Positions 35,506 to 44,318 of a stretch of DNA of 64,000 nt are shown one piece after another. The first letter of the stretch is position 1. Each line of letters opens with the position of its first letter. The position numbers and the translations under genes were made by a program. Under the pieces are notes generated by a model that saw only the letters and a list, made by a program, of their open reading frames with translations, was not told the DNA's origin and made no database searches. Origin of the DNA: an uncultured bacterium (GTDB taxonomy: Bacteria > Armatimonadota > UBA5829); the NCBI GenBank assembly GCA_938074205.1, contig CALJES010000004.1:62001-126000 (forward strand), read 5' to 3'.

Positions 35506-36752
35506 TGGAGATGTCGGGCGTTCAATACTCTACCCCGTTCCTATTTGTAGGCAACGGCTCATATTGTAACCGCGGTTGCGAAGCGATTTCGAAGTGCACT
35601 ATTCGGTTAGTCAGGGAACATTATCCGGGTGTGCCGATTATCAATGGCAACCAGATGAGCGATTACGATCAGGTGGACGAGACTGAGCCAAACGTTACAC
35701 ACTTGCCATGCCGATGTATGCCTGGGCAGTTTTCGCGACTGGGCATTAGCGATTGGCTGTACGGGCATGCCAGGATACTGATGGACTTTACCAGCGCGGG
35801 TAAGTTTGTTAGGACTTGGGCTCCAAAATGTCGCGCTGTGCTGAGTATGGGCGGGGATCTCTACGGTCTAAGTATGGGTAGGGCAATTCTGATTCAGTAC
35901 TTGTTTTTGGGAGAGGCTGCACTATCCTGTCGAAAACCTTTTGTGATCTGGTGTGCGACTATAGGTCGGATGGAATCAGTGCCTCATCTTAAGAAACGGG
36001 TGATGAATCATTTCCGGCGTTGCTCGCTCATACTTGTAAGGGAATATGCAAGCCTCGAGTATTTAGCTGCGAATGGCGTTCGAGATAACGTGCGTCTTGT
36101 CGCCGATCCAGCATTCTTGCTGGAACCAGCTCCTCCGTCTGGACACGTGCCACTTCCAGAACCACTCAACGAGACCATAGGCATAAACATTGCGGGAGCC
36201 TACGCTGCCAGCGGACGCCTAGGGACATATAGGGATACAGTGGTCCTTGCCGCGGACTGCGTTCAGCGCGTGATGGAAGAGACAATGAGGCCGGTGTTGT
36301 TAGTTCCCCACGTTGTGGCTAGTCCGTCATCATTGAGCGACAACGACACAATATTCCATTGTCTAGTAAGAGAAGCGTTGATTGCCAGAGGAATCGAAGT
36401 TCCGGTTTTGCCGTCGTGGTTGAGGTCCTGGGAGATCAAGTGGGTATTGAGTCAACTGAAAGCTTACGTCGGTTCCCGTTTTCATTCGACTATATCGTCG
36501 TTGGGTGCCGGGACGCCTACGATTTCGCTGACATTCAGCGAGAAAGGCCCTGCTCTGAACGAGCTGATATTTGGCCATTGTAGATATGCGATGGATTACA
36601 CGTCTTTAACGCCGGAAAGTCTCATGGCTAAGCTGAACATATTACTATCTGATGAAAGTGCTATCCGCGAGACGTTGAAAAGACGCATCCCTGAGATTCA
36701 GCAGCTGGCTCGGTCTGCCGGCACTCATCTCGCTGAAGTCTTAGGTAAGTGA
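35505..36752 (+). CDS. Polysaccharide pyruvyl transferase family protein
   Basis: 415 aa, GT-B-like fold of the CsaB/WcaK superfamily that places ketal pyruvate on sugars of exopolysaccharides using phosphoenolpyruvate. Typical landmarks are NRGCEAI near the start, LSMGGDLYGL, SLILVREYASLEYL (the RE-S pattern), VADPAFLL, and VGSRFHSTISSLGAGTP near the end with the conserved Arg-x-His. The start ATG overlaps the TAA of the preceding gene by one base. Its product would give the polymer negative charge. Confidence 0.9.
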   Translation: MEMSGVQYSTPFLFVGNGSYCNRGCEAISKCTIRLVREHYPGVPIINGNQMSDYDQVDETEPNVTHLPCRCMPGQFSRLGISDWLYGHARILMDFTSAGKFVRTWAPKCRAVLSMGGDLYGLSMGRAILIQYLFLGEAALSCRKPFVIWCATIGRMESVPHLKKRVMNHFRRCSLILVREYASLEYLAANGVRDNVRLVADPAFLLEPAPPSGHVPLPEPLNETIGINIAGAYAASGRLGTYRDTVVLAADCVQRVMEETMRPVLLVPHVVASPSSLSDNDTIFHCLVREALIARGIEVPVLPSWLRSWEIKWVLSQLKAYVGSRFHSTISSLGAGTPTISLTFSEKGPALNELIFGHCRYAMDYTSLTPESLMAKLNILLSDESAIRETLKRRIPEIQQLARSAGTHLAEVLGK

Positions 36753-36753
36753 A

Positions 36754-37848
36754 ATGGCATTGCGCGTGTTGATGCAAAACAGGCCGGATTCCTTTGAGTT
36801 TCCCGGCGGCGATACCATACAGATGCTCGAGACAAAGAAAGAGCTTGAATGTCTCGGCGTAGAAATCTCGATTGATCTTTCGGAAACCCTCGATGTTTCA
36901 GAATACGACCTGGTACACGTGTTTAATACTCTGGCTATGCCCAGTTCGTATTACCAGGTTATGAATGCTAAATCACAGAACAAGCCGGTGGTTCTTTCCA
37001 CTATCTTCTGGGATGTTGAGGCGATGGATAAGGGCAATATGCCGTTGCTTCGGAAGCTTAAGAATTATATTAATTGTATGCTCCGAGCTATCGTGGGACG
37101 CGAGATAGTCGCAAGAGATTGTTTTGAGAGACGGGTTATCTATCGGCAGCAGCAGGAAGCTGCGCTATTGGCGTCGGATTGCCTGCTTCCAAATGCAAAA
37201 ACCGAACTTGATCAGATTCGTCGAGCATTTCCAAGGGTGAGGAATAAGGCGCATATTGTTCCTAACGGGATCGACCCAAACATTACCCGCGGCGATGCAG
37301 AAAGATTCCGTAGCCAATGGGACGTTTGGGAGGACTTCGTCCTGTGCTTGGCCAATGTGAGTCCCCGCAAGAATCAACTAAGGCTAGCAAGAGCGTGTCG
37401 AATGTGTGGGTACTTTCTGGTGCTATTGGGCGGCTGCCTGGATTTGAATCGAAACTATCTTGACGCATGCCTCAAAGCAGGGGGTGATAGGGTCAAGTAT
37501 GTGGGACCAGCATCCCGTGATGTTGTCGCCGACGCGCTCGCTGCTTGCCGAGTGCATGCCCTCCCAAGTTCGGTCGAAACACCGGGTTTGGCTACCCTTG
37601 AAGCGGCTGCATGCGCCAAGAACGTAATAGTTTGCGACCGTGGGTCAGTGAGGGAGTATCTCGGAGATGAAGCATTCTATTGCGATTATTATTCCGTTAC
37701 ATCAATAGCCGATGCGCTCACAAGAGCTTGGAACGCAAAGCACCCTGAAGCACTCGCCTCAAGAATTCTACGGGAGTATACCTGGCAGCGTGCTGCTGAA
37801 GAGACTCTAAAGGCGTACCAGATAGTCGCTCATTGCTTTTCACGGTAA
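36754..37848 (+). CDS. Glycosyltransferase family 4
   Basis: 364 aa, GT-B fold. The N-terminal half carries DLVHVFNTLAMP; the C-terminal half carries IVPNGIDP, CLANVSPRKNQ and the EX7E motif in ETPGLATLEAA. The residue pattern AACAKNVIVCDRGSVREYLGD fits GT4 enzymes. It starts 1 bp after the pyruvyl transferase stop and is transcribed with it. Donor sugar unknown. Confidence 0.9.
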   Translation: MALRVLMQNRPDSFEFPGGDTIQMLETKKELECLGVEISIDLSETLDVSEYDLVHVFNTLAMPSSYYQVMNAKSQNKPVVLSTIFWDVEAMDKGNMPLLRKLKNYINCMLRAIVGREIVARDCFERRVIYRQQQEAALLASDCLLPNAKTELDQIRRAFPRVRNKAHIVPNGIDPNITRGDAERFRSQWDVWEDFVLCLANVSPRKNQLRLARACRMCGYFLVLLGGCLDLNRNYLDACLKAGGDRVKYVGPASRDVVADALAACRVHALPSSVETPGLATLEAAACAKNVIVCDRGSVREYLGDEAFYCDYYSVTSIADALTRAWNAKHPEALASRILREYTWQRAAEETLKAYQIVAHCFSR

Positions 37849-37900
37849 TGTTGTTGAAACTCTGGGAGCTCTATGATCGTGAACGAAGGGAGCAATCGGG

Positions 37901-38830
37901 TTGACCACTCGCGATAGGTCTGTGGATGTAATTGTGCCTTCGTATAACGGTCGGGTGCATCTAGCGCGTCTAATCTCGAACTTGCGAAAAGCGGGAGTTG
38001 ACAAGTCGCTGGTAGTTGTAGACGACGGCAGTACAGACGGCAGCGTTGAGTTTGTGCGATCAGAGTTTCCGGATGTAAAGCTAATCGCTAGAAGCGAGAA
38101 CGGCGGGTTCTCAGCTGCGGTGAACGACGGGATACGAGCCACAGATGCAGATTTCGTATTGGTTCTCAATAACGATGTGGAAGTAACAGAGGGCTTTTTG
38201 GAACCCCTCCTGGCGCTTTTCGAGGACCCGAACGTGTTCGCCGTGACTCCTCGGATTCTGCTTGGTGGTTGGGAAGGGATAGACGACGGTGCCAAAACTG
38301 CAGTGTGGCATCACGGGATGTTGTATGCTGATCACATCCAGGGCGTTACAGAGCTAAAACCCGTTTTTTTTGCAAGTGGGTGTGCAGTAGTGTATCGGAG
38401 ATCCAAGCTGGAGGCTCTAGGCGGATTCGACGAAATTTTTGCTCCGTTCTATTGGGAAGACGTCGACCTAAGCTATCGGGCTTGGAAGAGAGGCTGGAAA
38501 ACCTTATATCAGCCGGCCAGCAAAGTTGCACACCTGCACTCTGCTACTATCTCTAAAATGCCGAAGCGTCGAGTTGACGAGATCAAGGCGCGCAATAGTC
38601 TGCTTTTCATCTGGCGAAACCTGGAGGATAATTCTATTTTAAGAGAGCACCGGTTTTGGATGCCTTTGGTTCTAGTTAAGCGTGTCTTTTGCGGAGATCG
38701 TGCTTTCGTGAGGGGTTTCTTAAAAGCTTGGCGCAGTAGAAGCCAAGCACTCAGGTTCCGAGAAACCGATTCGCATCATCGTGTGCTTAGCGATAACGAA
38801 ATATTTCGCATCACGGGGGTCAAGCTGTAG
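37901..38830 (+). CDS. Glycosyltransferase family 2 (rhamnosyltransferase-like)
   Basis: 309 aa inverting GT-A enzyme. The motifs DVIVPSYNG, VVVDDGSTDGS and LNNDVEVTEGFLEPL (the DxD position is NDV, as in the WbbL/rhamnosyl group), then GGFDEIFAPFYWEDVDLSYRA (broken here as GGFDE and EDVDLSYR) are seen. The start is TTG at 37901 with AAGGGAG at 37886-37892. It is a cytoplasmic-face enzyme with no membrane segment. It probably adds one sugar of the repeat unit. Confidence 0.9.
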   Translation: MTTRDRSVDVIVPSYNGRVHLARLISNLRKAGVDKSLVVVDDGSTDGSVEFVRSEFPDVKLIARSENGGFSAAVNDGIRATDADFVLVLNNDVEVTEGFLEPLLALFEDPNVFAVTPRILLGGWEGIDDGAKTAVWHHGMLYADHIQGVTELKPVFFASGCAVVYRRSKLEALGGFDEIFAPFYWEDVDLSYRAWKRGWKTLYQPASKVAHLHSATISKMPKRRVDEIKARNSLLFIWRNLEDNSILREHRFWMPLVLVKRVFCGDRAFVRGFLKAWRSRSQALRFRETDSHHRVLSDNEIFRITGVKL

Positions 38831-38843
38831 GCGATCTACTCAG

Positions 38844-39776
38844 ATGCTAATTTCGTGCGTTATACCCACCTATAAGCGGGAATCACTGCTTCGGGAAGCT
38901 GTGTGGAGTGTGCTGAATCAAGACGCCACAGGTGTAAATGTAGAGGTTATAGTTGTCAATGATGCTGGTGAGCATATCGCCGCTGCGGATTGGCAGCGTG
39001 ACGGCAGGGTAAAAATTTATGATACCTACAGAACGGAAAGATCGGTCGCTCGTAACACTGGTGCGGCGCTTTCGCGAGGAGAGTATTTACACTTTCTCGA
39101 CGATGACGACATACTTCTTCCTGGGGCGTATGATGCTTTAGCGTCTGCAGCTAGGGCGAATTCGCAGGCCGTCTTGATAACTGGTCGGTATGAAGCCCTG
39201 ATTAGCGGCGAAGAGCGAGTTATCACAATTGCGCCTATATTGGACAAGAGGCTTTTCGCGAGGCTGGTTGCCGGAATCGGTATTCCGCTGGGGTGTTGCC
39301 TCGTTGAAAGGAGGGCGTTTTTTCGAGTCGGCGGCTTCGATACGACACTTAATGTGATGGAAGACCTGGAGTTGCTACAAAGGCTGGTGCTGGAGGGGCC
39401 GGTGGCGGCTGCAGACAGCGTAGTGGCACGGTTTAGAATGGGCAGGCACCAGTTCTCAACAACCGACTGGAAAATATCATCGGACGCTTGTCGATTACAG
39501 CGCGAGAAAGCTTTTGGGATGCGGGGGGTTGCCTACGCGCTCAGAAACAGTCTGTGTCATCCTGGCAGTGCGTATACAAGGGGCAGGTTGGTAAGATTTT
39601 GCATTGGTTCGGCGCTTCGCAATATTCGTGAACTTGCGCTGGCCACTTCGTGTCAAAGGTTGGCGATGGGTTTGAGTCTTTGCTTTGGTGGCCTTGTGCG
39701 AGCCGATTTCTGGCGCGGATTGGCCTCCATTGGTGATACCGAGGCTGATCTTGGAGAGCAACTTGAAAGGAGTTAG
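38844..39776 (+). CDS. Glycosyltransferase family 2
   Basis: 310 aa GT-A enzyme. MLISCVIPTYKRE opens the domain, followed by EVIVVNDAGEH, RSVARNTGAALSRGEYLHFLDDDD (DDD as metal-binding DxD) and GGFDTTLNVMEDLELL. The ATG at 38844 is chosen because the family starts there; 21 upstream codons are non-homologous. It is a close paralogue of the gene at 42024 (same N-terminal and C-terminal architecture, including RGRLVRFCIGSALRN-like ends). The end overlaps the next gene by 14 bp. Confidence 0.9.
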   Translation: MLISCVIPTYKRESLLREAVWSVLNQDATGVNVEVIVVNDAGEHIAAADWQRDGRVKIYDTYRTERSVARNTGAALSRGEYLHFLDDDDILLPGAYDALASAARANSQAVLITGRYEALISGEERVITIAPILDKRLFARLVAGIGIPLGCCLVERRAFFRVGGFDTTLNVMEDLELLQRLVLEGPVAAADSVVARFRMGRHQFSTTDWKISSDACRLQREKAFGMRGVAYALRNSLCHPGSAYTRGRLVRFCIGSALRNIRELALATSCQRLAMGLSLCFGGLVRADFWRGLASIGDTEADLGEQLERS

Positions 39777-41211
39777 AACCTCACAGCGGTCCACATGGAC
39801 TCCGGAGCGAATAGCAGCACTTACTAGGGATGCAGCGATCGTCATAATCGGCGGCATCATCCTTGGGCTTTTCGCTGCAGCTGCAACCACCTACTACGTT
39901 GTTGCCGCGATGGCGGTGGCTGCGATAATCTCCCTGATCGTTTGGCAGTTTGAGATTGTGCTGGTGATATATGCTCTGGTAGCGTTTGTGCCGTGGGGAA
40001 GGACGCCGGACATTGCGGTGGGAGGTTCGGGAGTTGGTAAGGGGCTGTACGTTTCGGAAGCGCTTCTGGCCTTCCTGCTTGCGATCTGGTTTGTCAAATA
40101 CTTGTTCCGCGCGCTGCCCCCAAATCGCATTCGAAGCGGCTTTCATGTGCCTATAGCTTTGTATATTGCCTATGGCGTTTTGAACGTAATTCATTCATTC
40201 ATTTTTTGGGACCCGCACGTCAACCGAATGTATCAGTATCCGCACGTGAATGTAGTTGAGCTGGGTTTTCGGTTCCTCTCAGCCGGCGCATTCATCATGA
40301 TCGCCACCACTATCGAACACGAGAAGTGGCTGCGTTGGACAACCCTGATGCTGTGCCTGCCGGGGCTTTATAACCTCGCTAACGCGCTGGCAGGTGGGCT
40401 TGTGCCGCTTAGCGCTCCGTGGTGGCCACTTTTAACCCTTTTGCCGGTGTGTTACTGCTATGCAATTTTGTGGGATAGCTCAGCCAGCTTGCCGAAAAAG
40501 TTTGGATCGGCCGTGGTAATAGGAGCTGCCTTTTTCCAGATACTGGTGCGAAGTATCAGCTGGGTTTCGGGTTGGTTTGCACTGTTTACAGGTCTCGCCG
40601 CTGTGACTTACGGCAAGAGCAGGAAGGCGTTCCTAATTTTGGTCGGGCTGTCGGTGATTACGCTGATCATATTCTGGCCATTCTTCCACGAGCACGTTAT
40701 CGTGGCTTCCAAACAGGAAGGTGACTACGATCGCTTCGCTCTCATGAAAGGCGCATGGCTTTATGCTGTGCACTTTCCTCTGGGTGTTGGGATGGGCAAC
40801 TATCGAACATACAACTCCTTCCACTACGGCGTAGAATGGGGCACTACTGCTTACACTTCGGCACACGGAACGTATGCACAACACCTTTCTGAAATGGGGA
40901 TACCGGGTTTGGCCTTGTTTCTTGCCATATTGGTATCTGGCGGGCGCTGGATACTAAGAAAGTACCGCGAATTGGAACCTGGGCTATCTAAGACGTATCT
41001 GCTGGCGGCGTTCGGGCAACTTGTTGGGATATCGTTTGCGGCATTCATTGGAGACTACATAATCCCGACATACCATAATGGCGGACTCGTTACATTCTGC
41101 GCAACGGTCTATTCCTGGCTGATTTGGGGCTTGGCGGTAGCGCACGTCAGAATCTCACAGAAGACGTTGCCAGCTGGTACCACCGATGGACCTGTCGATA
41201 TCAATCGTTAG
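39763..41211 (+). CDS. O-antigen ligase / polymerase-like membrane protein
   Basis: 482 aa with about 12 hydrophobic helices and a large loop near GVGMGNYRTYNSFHYG and SAHGTYAQHLSEMGIPGL. The latter is the typical H-x-x-x-x-x-x-E-x-G-x-x-G motif of the WaaL/Wzy superfamily, so it would polymerise or ligate the polysaccharide at the periplasmic side. The start is set at TTG 39763, where TGGAGA (39752-39757) is 5 bp upstream. It overlaps the preceding gene by 14 bp and the next gene by 26 bp, pointing to tight coupling. Confidence 0.87.
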   Translation: MKGVRTSQRSTWTPERIAALTRDAAIVIIGGIILGLFAAAATTYYVVAAMAVAAIISLIVWQFEIVLVIYALVAFVPWGRTPDIAVGGSGVGKGLYVSEALLAFLLAIWFVKYLFRALPPNRIRSGFHVPIALYIAYGVLNVIHSFIFWDPHVNRMYQYPHVNVVELGFRFLSAGAFIMIATTIEHEKWLRWTTLMLCLPGLYNLANALAGGLVPLSAPWWPLLTLLPVCYCYAILWDSSASLPKKFGSAVVIGAAFFQILVRSISWVSGWFALFTGLAAVTYGKSRKAFLILVGLSVITLIIFWPFFHEHVIVASKQEGDYDRFALMKGAWLYAVHFPLGVGMGNYRTYNSFHYGVEWGTTAYTSAHGTYAQHLSEMGIPGLALFLAILVSGGRWILRKYRELEPGLSKTYLLAAFGQLVGISFAAFIGDYIIPTYHNGGLVTFCATVYSWLIWGLAVAHVRISQKTLPAGTTDGPVDINR

Positions 41212-42019
41212 TTGGAATACGCGAGATGTGTTAAACCAATGTCTGGCGTCGGTCTATGACACCATGGATGGGCTCGATTTTGAGGTGATTGTTGTAGACA
41301 ATGCCTCTACCGATGGCAGTGCAGATATGGTGCGGGCAAAATATCCACAAGCGAAAGTTATTGCAAACACTAAGAACATTGGCTTTGCCGCAGCAAACAA
41401 TCAGGCGCTCGAGATAGCTGGGGGTCGGTACTTTCTTCTTTTGAATCCTGATACTATCTGCAATCCTGGGGCTTTAGCAAAGCTGGTCGAGTTTATGGAT
41501 AACCATCCCAGGTGTGGTGCCGTGGGACCAATGGTTCTTAATGTGGATGGCTCGCTGCAATACTCCTGGGCAAAGTTTCCGACGTTCTGGAACGAAATCC
41601 GAGGAAAACTGGATCGGCGGATTGAGGGCGTGCCTGTGGTGCCAGCAAATCCGTCGGAAGTTCGCGCCCTTGGCGCTTTTAGGGTCGATTGGGTAGGTGG
41701 TTGCTGTCTGATGGCAAGGCGCGATGCGATTGAGCAGGTTGGCCCCATGGACGAATCGCTTTTTATGTATTGCGAGGAGACGGATTGGTGCAAGCGACTG
41801 TCTGATATGGGTTGGGAGGTCTGGGTCGAACCGTCGGCTGAGATAGTTCACCTAGGTGGACAGAGTAGCTGTCAAATTCCGAGCGAAGCCGCCGCGCGAT
41901 TAAGGATTAGCAAGAGAAGATATTTTGAGAAGCATTGCTGTAAGTATTTGGGCTGGATGTTGTGGGTGGCCCTGGGTGTGCGACGTTCATTGAAGAACAT
42001 TACGAAGTTGCAAGGGTGA
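41186..42019 (+). CDS. Glycosyltransferase family 2 (rhamnosyltransferase-like)
   Basis: 277 aa. SISIVSWNTRDVL, VVDNASTDGSADMV, NIGFAAANNQAL, LLNPDTICNPGALAKL and the MYCEETDWCKRL segment identify the WbbL-like rhamnosyltransferase branch of GT2. The ATG at 41186 lies inside the end of the polymerase gene. A C-terminal hydrophobic stretch (YLGWMLWVALGV) may anchor it to the membrane. Confidence 0.92.
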   Translation: MDLSISIVSWNTRDVLNQCLASVYDTMDGLDFEVIVVDNASTDGSADMVRAKYPQAKVIANTKNIGFAAANNQALEIAGGRYFLLLNPDTICNPGALAKLVEFMDNHPRCGAVGPMVLNVDGSLQYSWAKFPTFWNEIRGKLDRRIEGVPVVPANPSEVRALGAFRVDWVGGCCLMARRDAIEQVGPMDESLFMYCEETDWCKRLSDMGWEVWVEPSAEIVHLGGQSSCQIPSEAAARLRISKRRYFEKHCCKYLGWMLWVALGVRRSLKNITKLQG

Positions 42020-42023
42020 ATGT

Positions 42024-42921
42024 ATGCTGATATCTACGATAATTGCTACTTACAAAACGCGAACACTTGGTGGGGAGAGCCGTCGATAGTGCACTTTGCC
42101 AGGAGTTCCCTGGGGAAGTCGAGGTTATCGTAGTTAACGATTTTGGAGAGCCTCTGAAACCGGCAGCTTGGCAAGAGGATCCCAGGGTCATGGTGCTCAC
42201 AACGCAGAGAGTTAACCGTTGTTTTGCGTGGAACACCGCTTTTAGTGTTTGTAGGGGAGATTATATTAACATTATCGGCGATGACGATATGCTGCTGTCG
42301 GGTGCCTATGCTGCACTAAGCGAGGCTGCACAGTCGTCAGGTGCGGCCTGGGTGTACGGATGGCACGAGTGCGTAGACGATTACGGCAATCTCCTGTATA
42401 CAATTGAACCCACCGACAGGGGAGACTTGTTTGCCTTGGCCGTGGCAGGTGGAAATATACCTTTGCAGGCTTCCATCATCAAACGAGAAGCATTCCTTGC
42501 GGTGGGCGGCTTGGATCCCCGTTTTATGGCAGCTGAGGATGCTGAACTTTTTCAGCGCATAACAATGTCTTACCGGGTAGAGTATGTGGAGCACTTTGTA
42601 GCTCGTATACGTGTAGGTCCACAGGGTGCAACTACAACAAAGTGGCACCTGGCAAAGGAAATGAACCGCCTAGGGCGGGAACTCCGTTTTTGCTATCCGC
42701 GGTGTTTGAGGCTGCTTATAAGGAGTCTTCGACAGAACAAGGGGCGCGACGATATACGCGGCAAGCTAGTACGCTACTATGTAGGCTCAGCCTGGCGACA
42801 CCTTCGGCAGGGCTGTTTGTTGACCTTTCTTAGCAGATTGGGAGCAGCGGGTGTAGTTGGTTCGCTGGGGTTGCCCAGCAAGGCATTCTTGCAAGCGCTT
42901 CGCGCTGACGGCAATGAATAG
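42024..42921 (+). CDS. Glycosyltransferase family 2, frameshifted near its start
   Basis: From ATG 42024 the frame reads MLISTIIATYK, the normal GT2 opening, then leaves frame at an AAAA run (42054-42057) and stops at TAG within 40 bases. The next frame continues as REHLVGRAVDSAL, VEVIVVNDFGEP, IGDDDMLLSGAY and so on to 42921. Removing one A restores an intact protein of about 298 aa that matches the paralogue at 38844 (MLISCVIPTYKRE). Either the sequence has an error, or the gene is newly broken, or a late TTG start at 42043 is used. The catalytic DDD motif is intact downstream. Cytoplasmic, same role as its paralogue. Confidence 0.85.
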
Positions 42922-43091
42922 ATAATCATCTGTATCACAACCCGAAAGCGTGACTACGGAACTTTTTGCGTGTGTTGCAGTTTGAGAGGCAATGAGCTTG
43001 TTGCGCCGATATTTGCGGTGGATTGCTTCGGGTTTTGATAGGCTTTAGCCTAATAAAGAACCACTCGGTAAAAGTCGGCAAGGGTCTGTAG

Positions 43092-44189
43092 ATGTTGGTG
43101 GCTATAGATGCGAGAGAACTAACCTCAGGCCGTCCTGGCGGCTACAGGTCGTATGTGGCTGGCCTTCTTTGGGGATTTACCGAGGTCGACAACACGAATC
43201 ATTACGTCATTTACGTTGACAGCGCACAACTGCCGGAATCCGTGCGCCTGCCGCAAAACTCCCAGGTTAAGATTGTGCCCGGTAATCGCATTATCCAAGA
43301 TCTTGTTCGTCTTCGGAGGCAGATAAGTGTTGACTCTCCGGATCTCGTGCATTTTCCGTGTAACTACGGACTGCGTGGTCTAGGTGTGCCCACAGTGATC
43401 ACAGTCCATGACTGTTTTTTTATGGATGAGCCACTTCGAGGAGATCTGAAGAGACAGTTTCTTAACAGGTACACTGCATTCATGTGCAGGTGTTCGCTGC
43501 GAACCGCCAAAGCTGTGGTCACCGTTTCAGAGTATTCCCGCGCCGAAATTATTCGAAGGCTACGCCCTACTTCGAACATCGACGTCATATACCCAGCTTG
43601 CCCACCTGCGCTCAAAAGCGATGAAGTCGAAGGAAAAAGCGACGCTGGTAAGTATTTCCTTTTTATTGCGTCAACTGAGCCACGCAAAAACTCGTGCTTG
43701 GTCGTTAAAGCGTTTGCCAGGTCCCATGCTTCTCGTGACGGGTGCAAGCTCTGTGCGGTATGTTCTGGGCGCGCCGCAGCTAGAAGAGTTGCAAAAACTG
43801 CAAAAGAACGAGGAGTAGACGGAGCCGTCAAGATTCTTTTTAATGTTACTGATGCCGAACTTCGGGCGTTGTATAGGAGCGCGGCTGCATTTGTGTTTCC
43901 CAGTTTGAAAGAGGGTTTTGGATTACCGCCTCTTGAGGCGATGTCAAATGGTTGTCCTGTGTTAGCTTCTCGGGTTACGGCAATTCCTGAGGTGCTGGGA
44001 GATGCGGCTTTGTACTTTGATCCCGCAGACGAAGAGGACTTAGCACGCAAGCTTGATCAAGTATGGCAAAATATTGATGTAAGAGCGCAGCTGATCGATA
44101 AAGGCTATCGTCAGGCTGGAAAGTATAGTTGGAAAGAGACCGCCAGTCGGATTTTGGCACTATATGAGCGCACTGTAGAATCTGGTTAG
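43092..44189 (+). CDS. Glycosyltransferase family 4 (mannosyltransferase-like)
   Basis: 365 aa GT-B enzyme. AIDARELTSGRPGGYRSYV is the usual N-terminal acceptor loop; VITVHDCFFMD, VSEYSRAEI, ASTEPRKN and the EX7E motif in KEGFGLPPLEAM with SNGCPVLAS follow. This pattern is common in mannosyl- and glucosyltransferases. There are 170 bp between it and the preceding gene without recognisable features. The last glycosyltransferase of the cluster. Confidence 0.93.
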   Translation: MLVAIDARELTSGRPGGYRSYVAGLLWGFTEVDNTNHYVIYVDSAQLPESVRLPQNSQVKIVPGNRIIQDLVRLRRQISVDSPDLVHFPCNYGLRGLGVPTVITVHDCFFMDEPLRGDLKRQFLNRYTAFMCRCSLRTAKAVVTVSEYSRAEIIRRLRPTSNIDVIYPACPPALKSDEVEGKSDAGKYFLFIASTEPRKNSCLVVKAFARSHASRDGCKLCAVCSGRAAARRVAKTAKERGVDGAVKILFNVTDAELRALYRSAAAFVFPSLKEGFGLPPLEAMSNGCPVLASRVTAIPEVLGDAALYFDPADEEDLARKLDQVWQNIDVRAQLIDKGYRQAGKYSWKETASRILALYERTVESG

Positions 44190-44318
44190 GTAGAACTAGA
44201 TGCTGGTTGAGGGGTTTTGATTTCTTCCATTCACGTCGAAGGGCAGAATAAACATTACGTAGCACAGTCTGATCACAAGTCAACCTGCACACTAAGTGCT
44301 CGAGTTTGGATAATAAGA

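Noticed and set aside
43364-44050. Open frame of 228 codons on the minus strand
   Set aside because: Shadow of the GT4 gene at 43092-44189; composition only.
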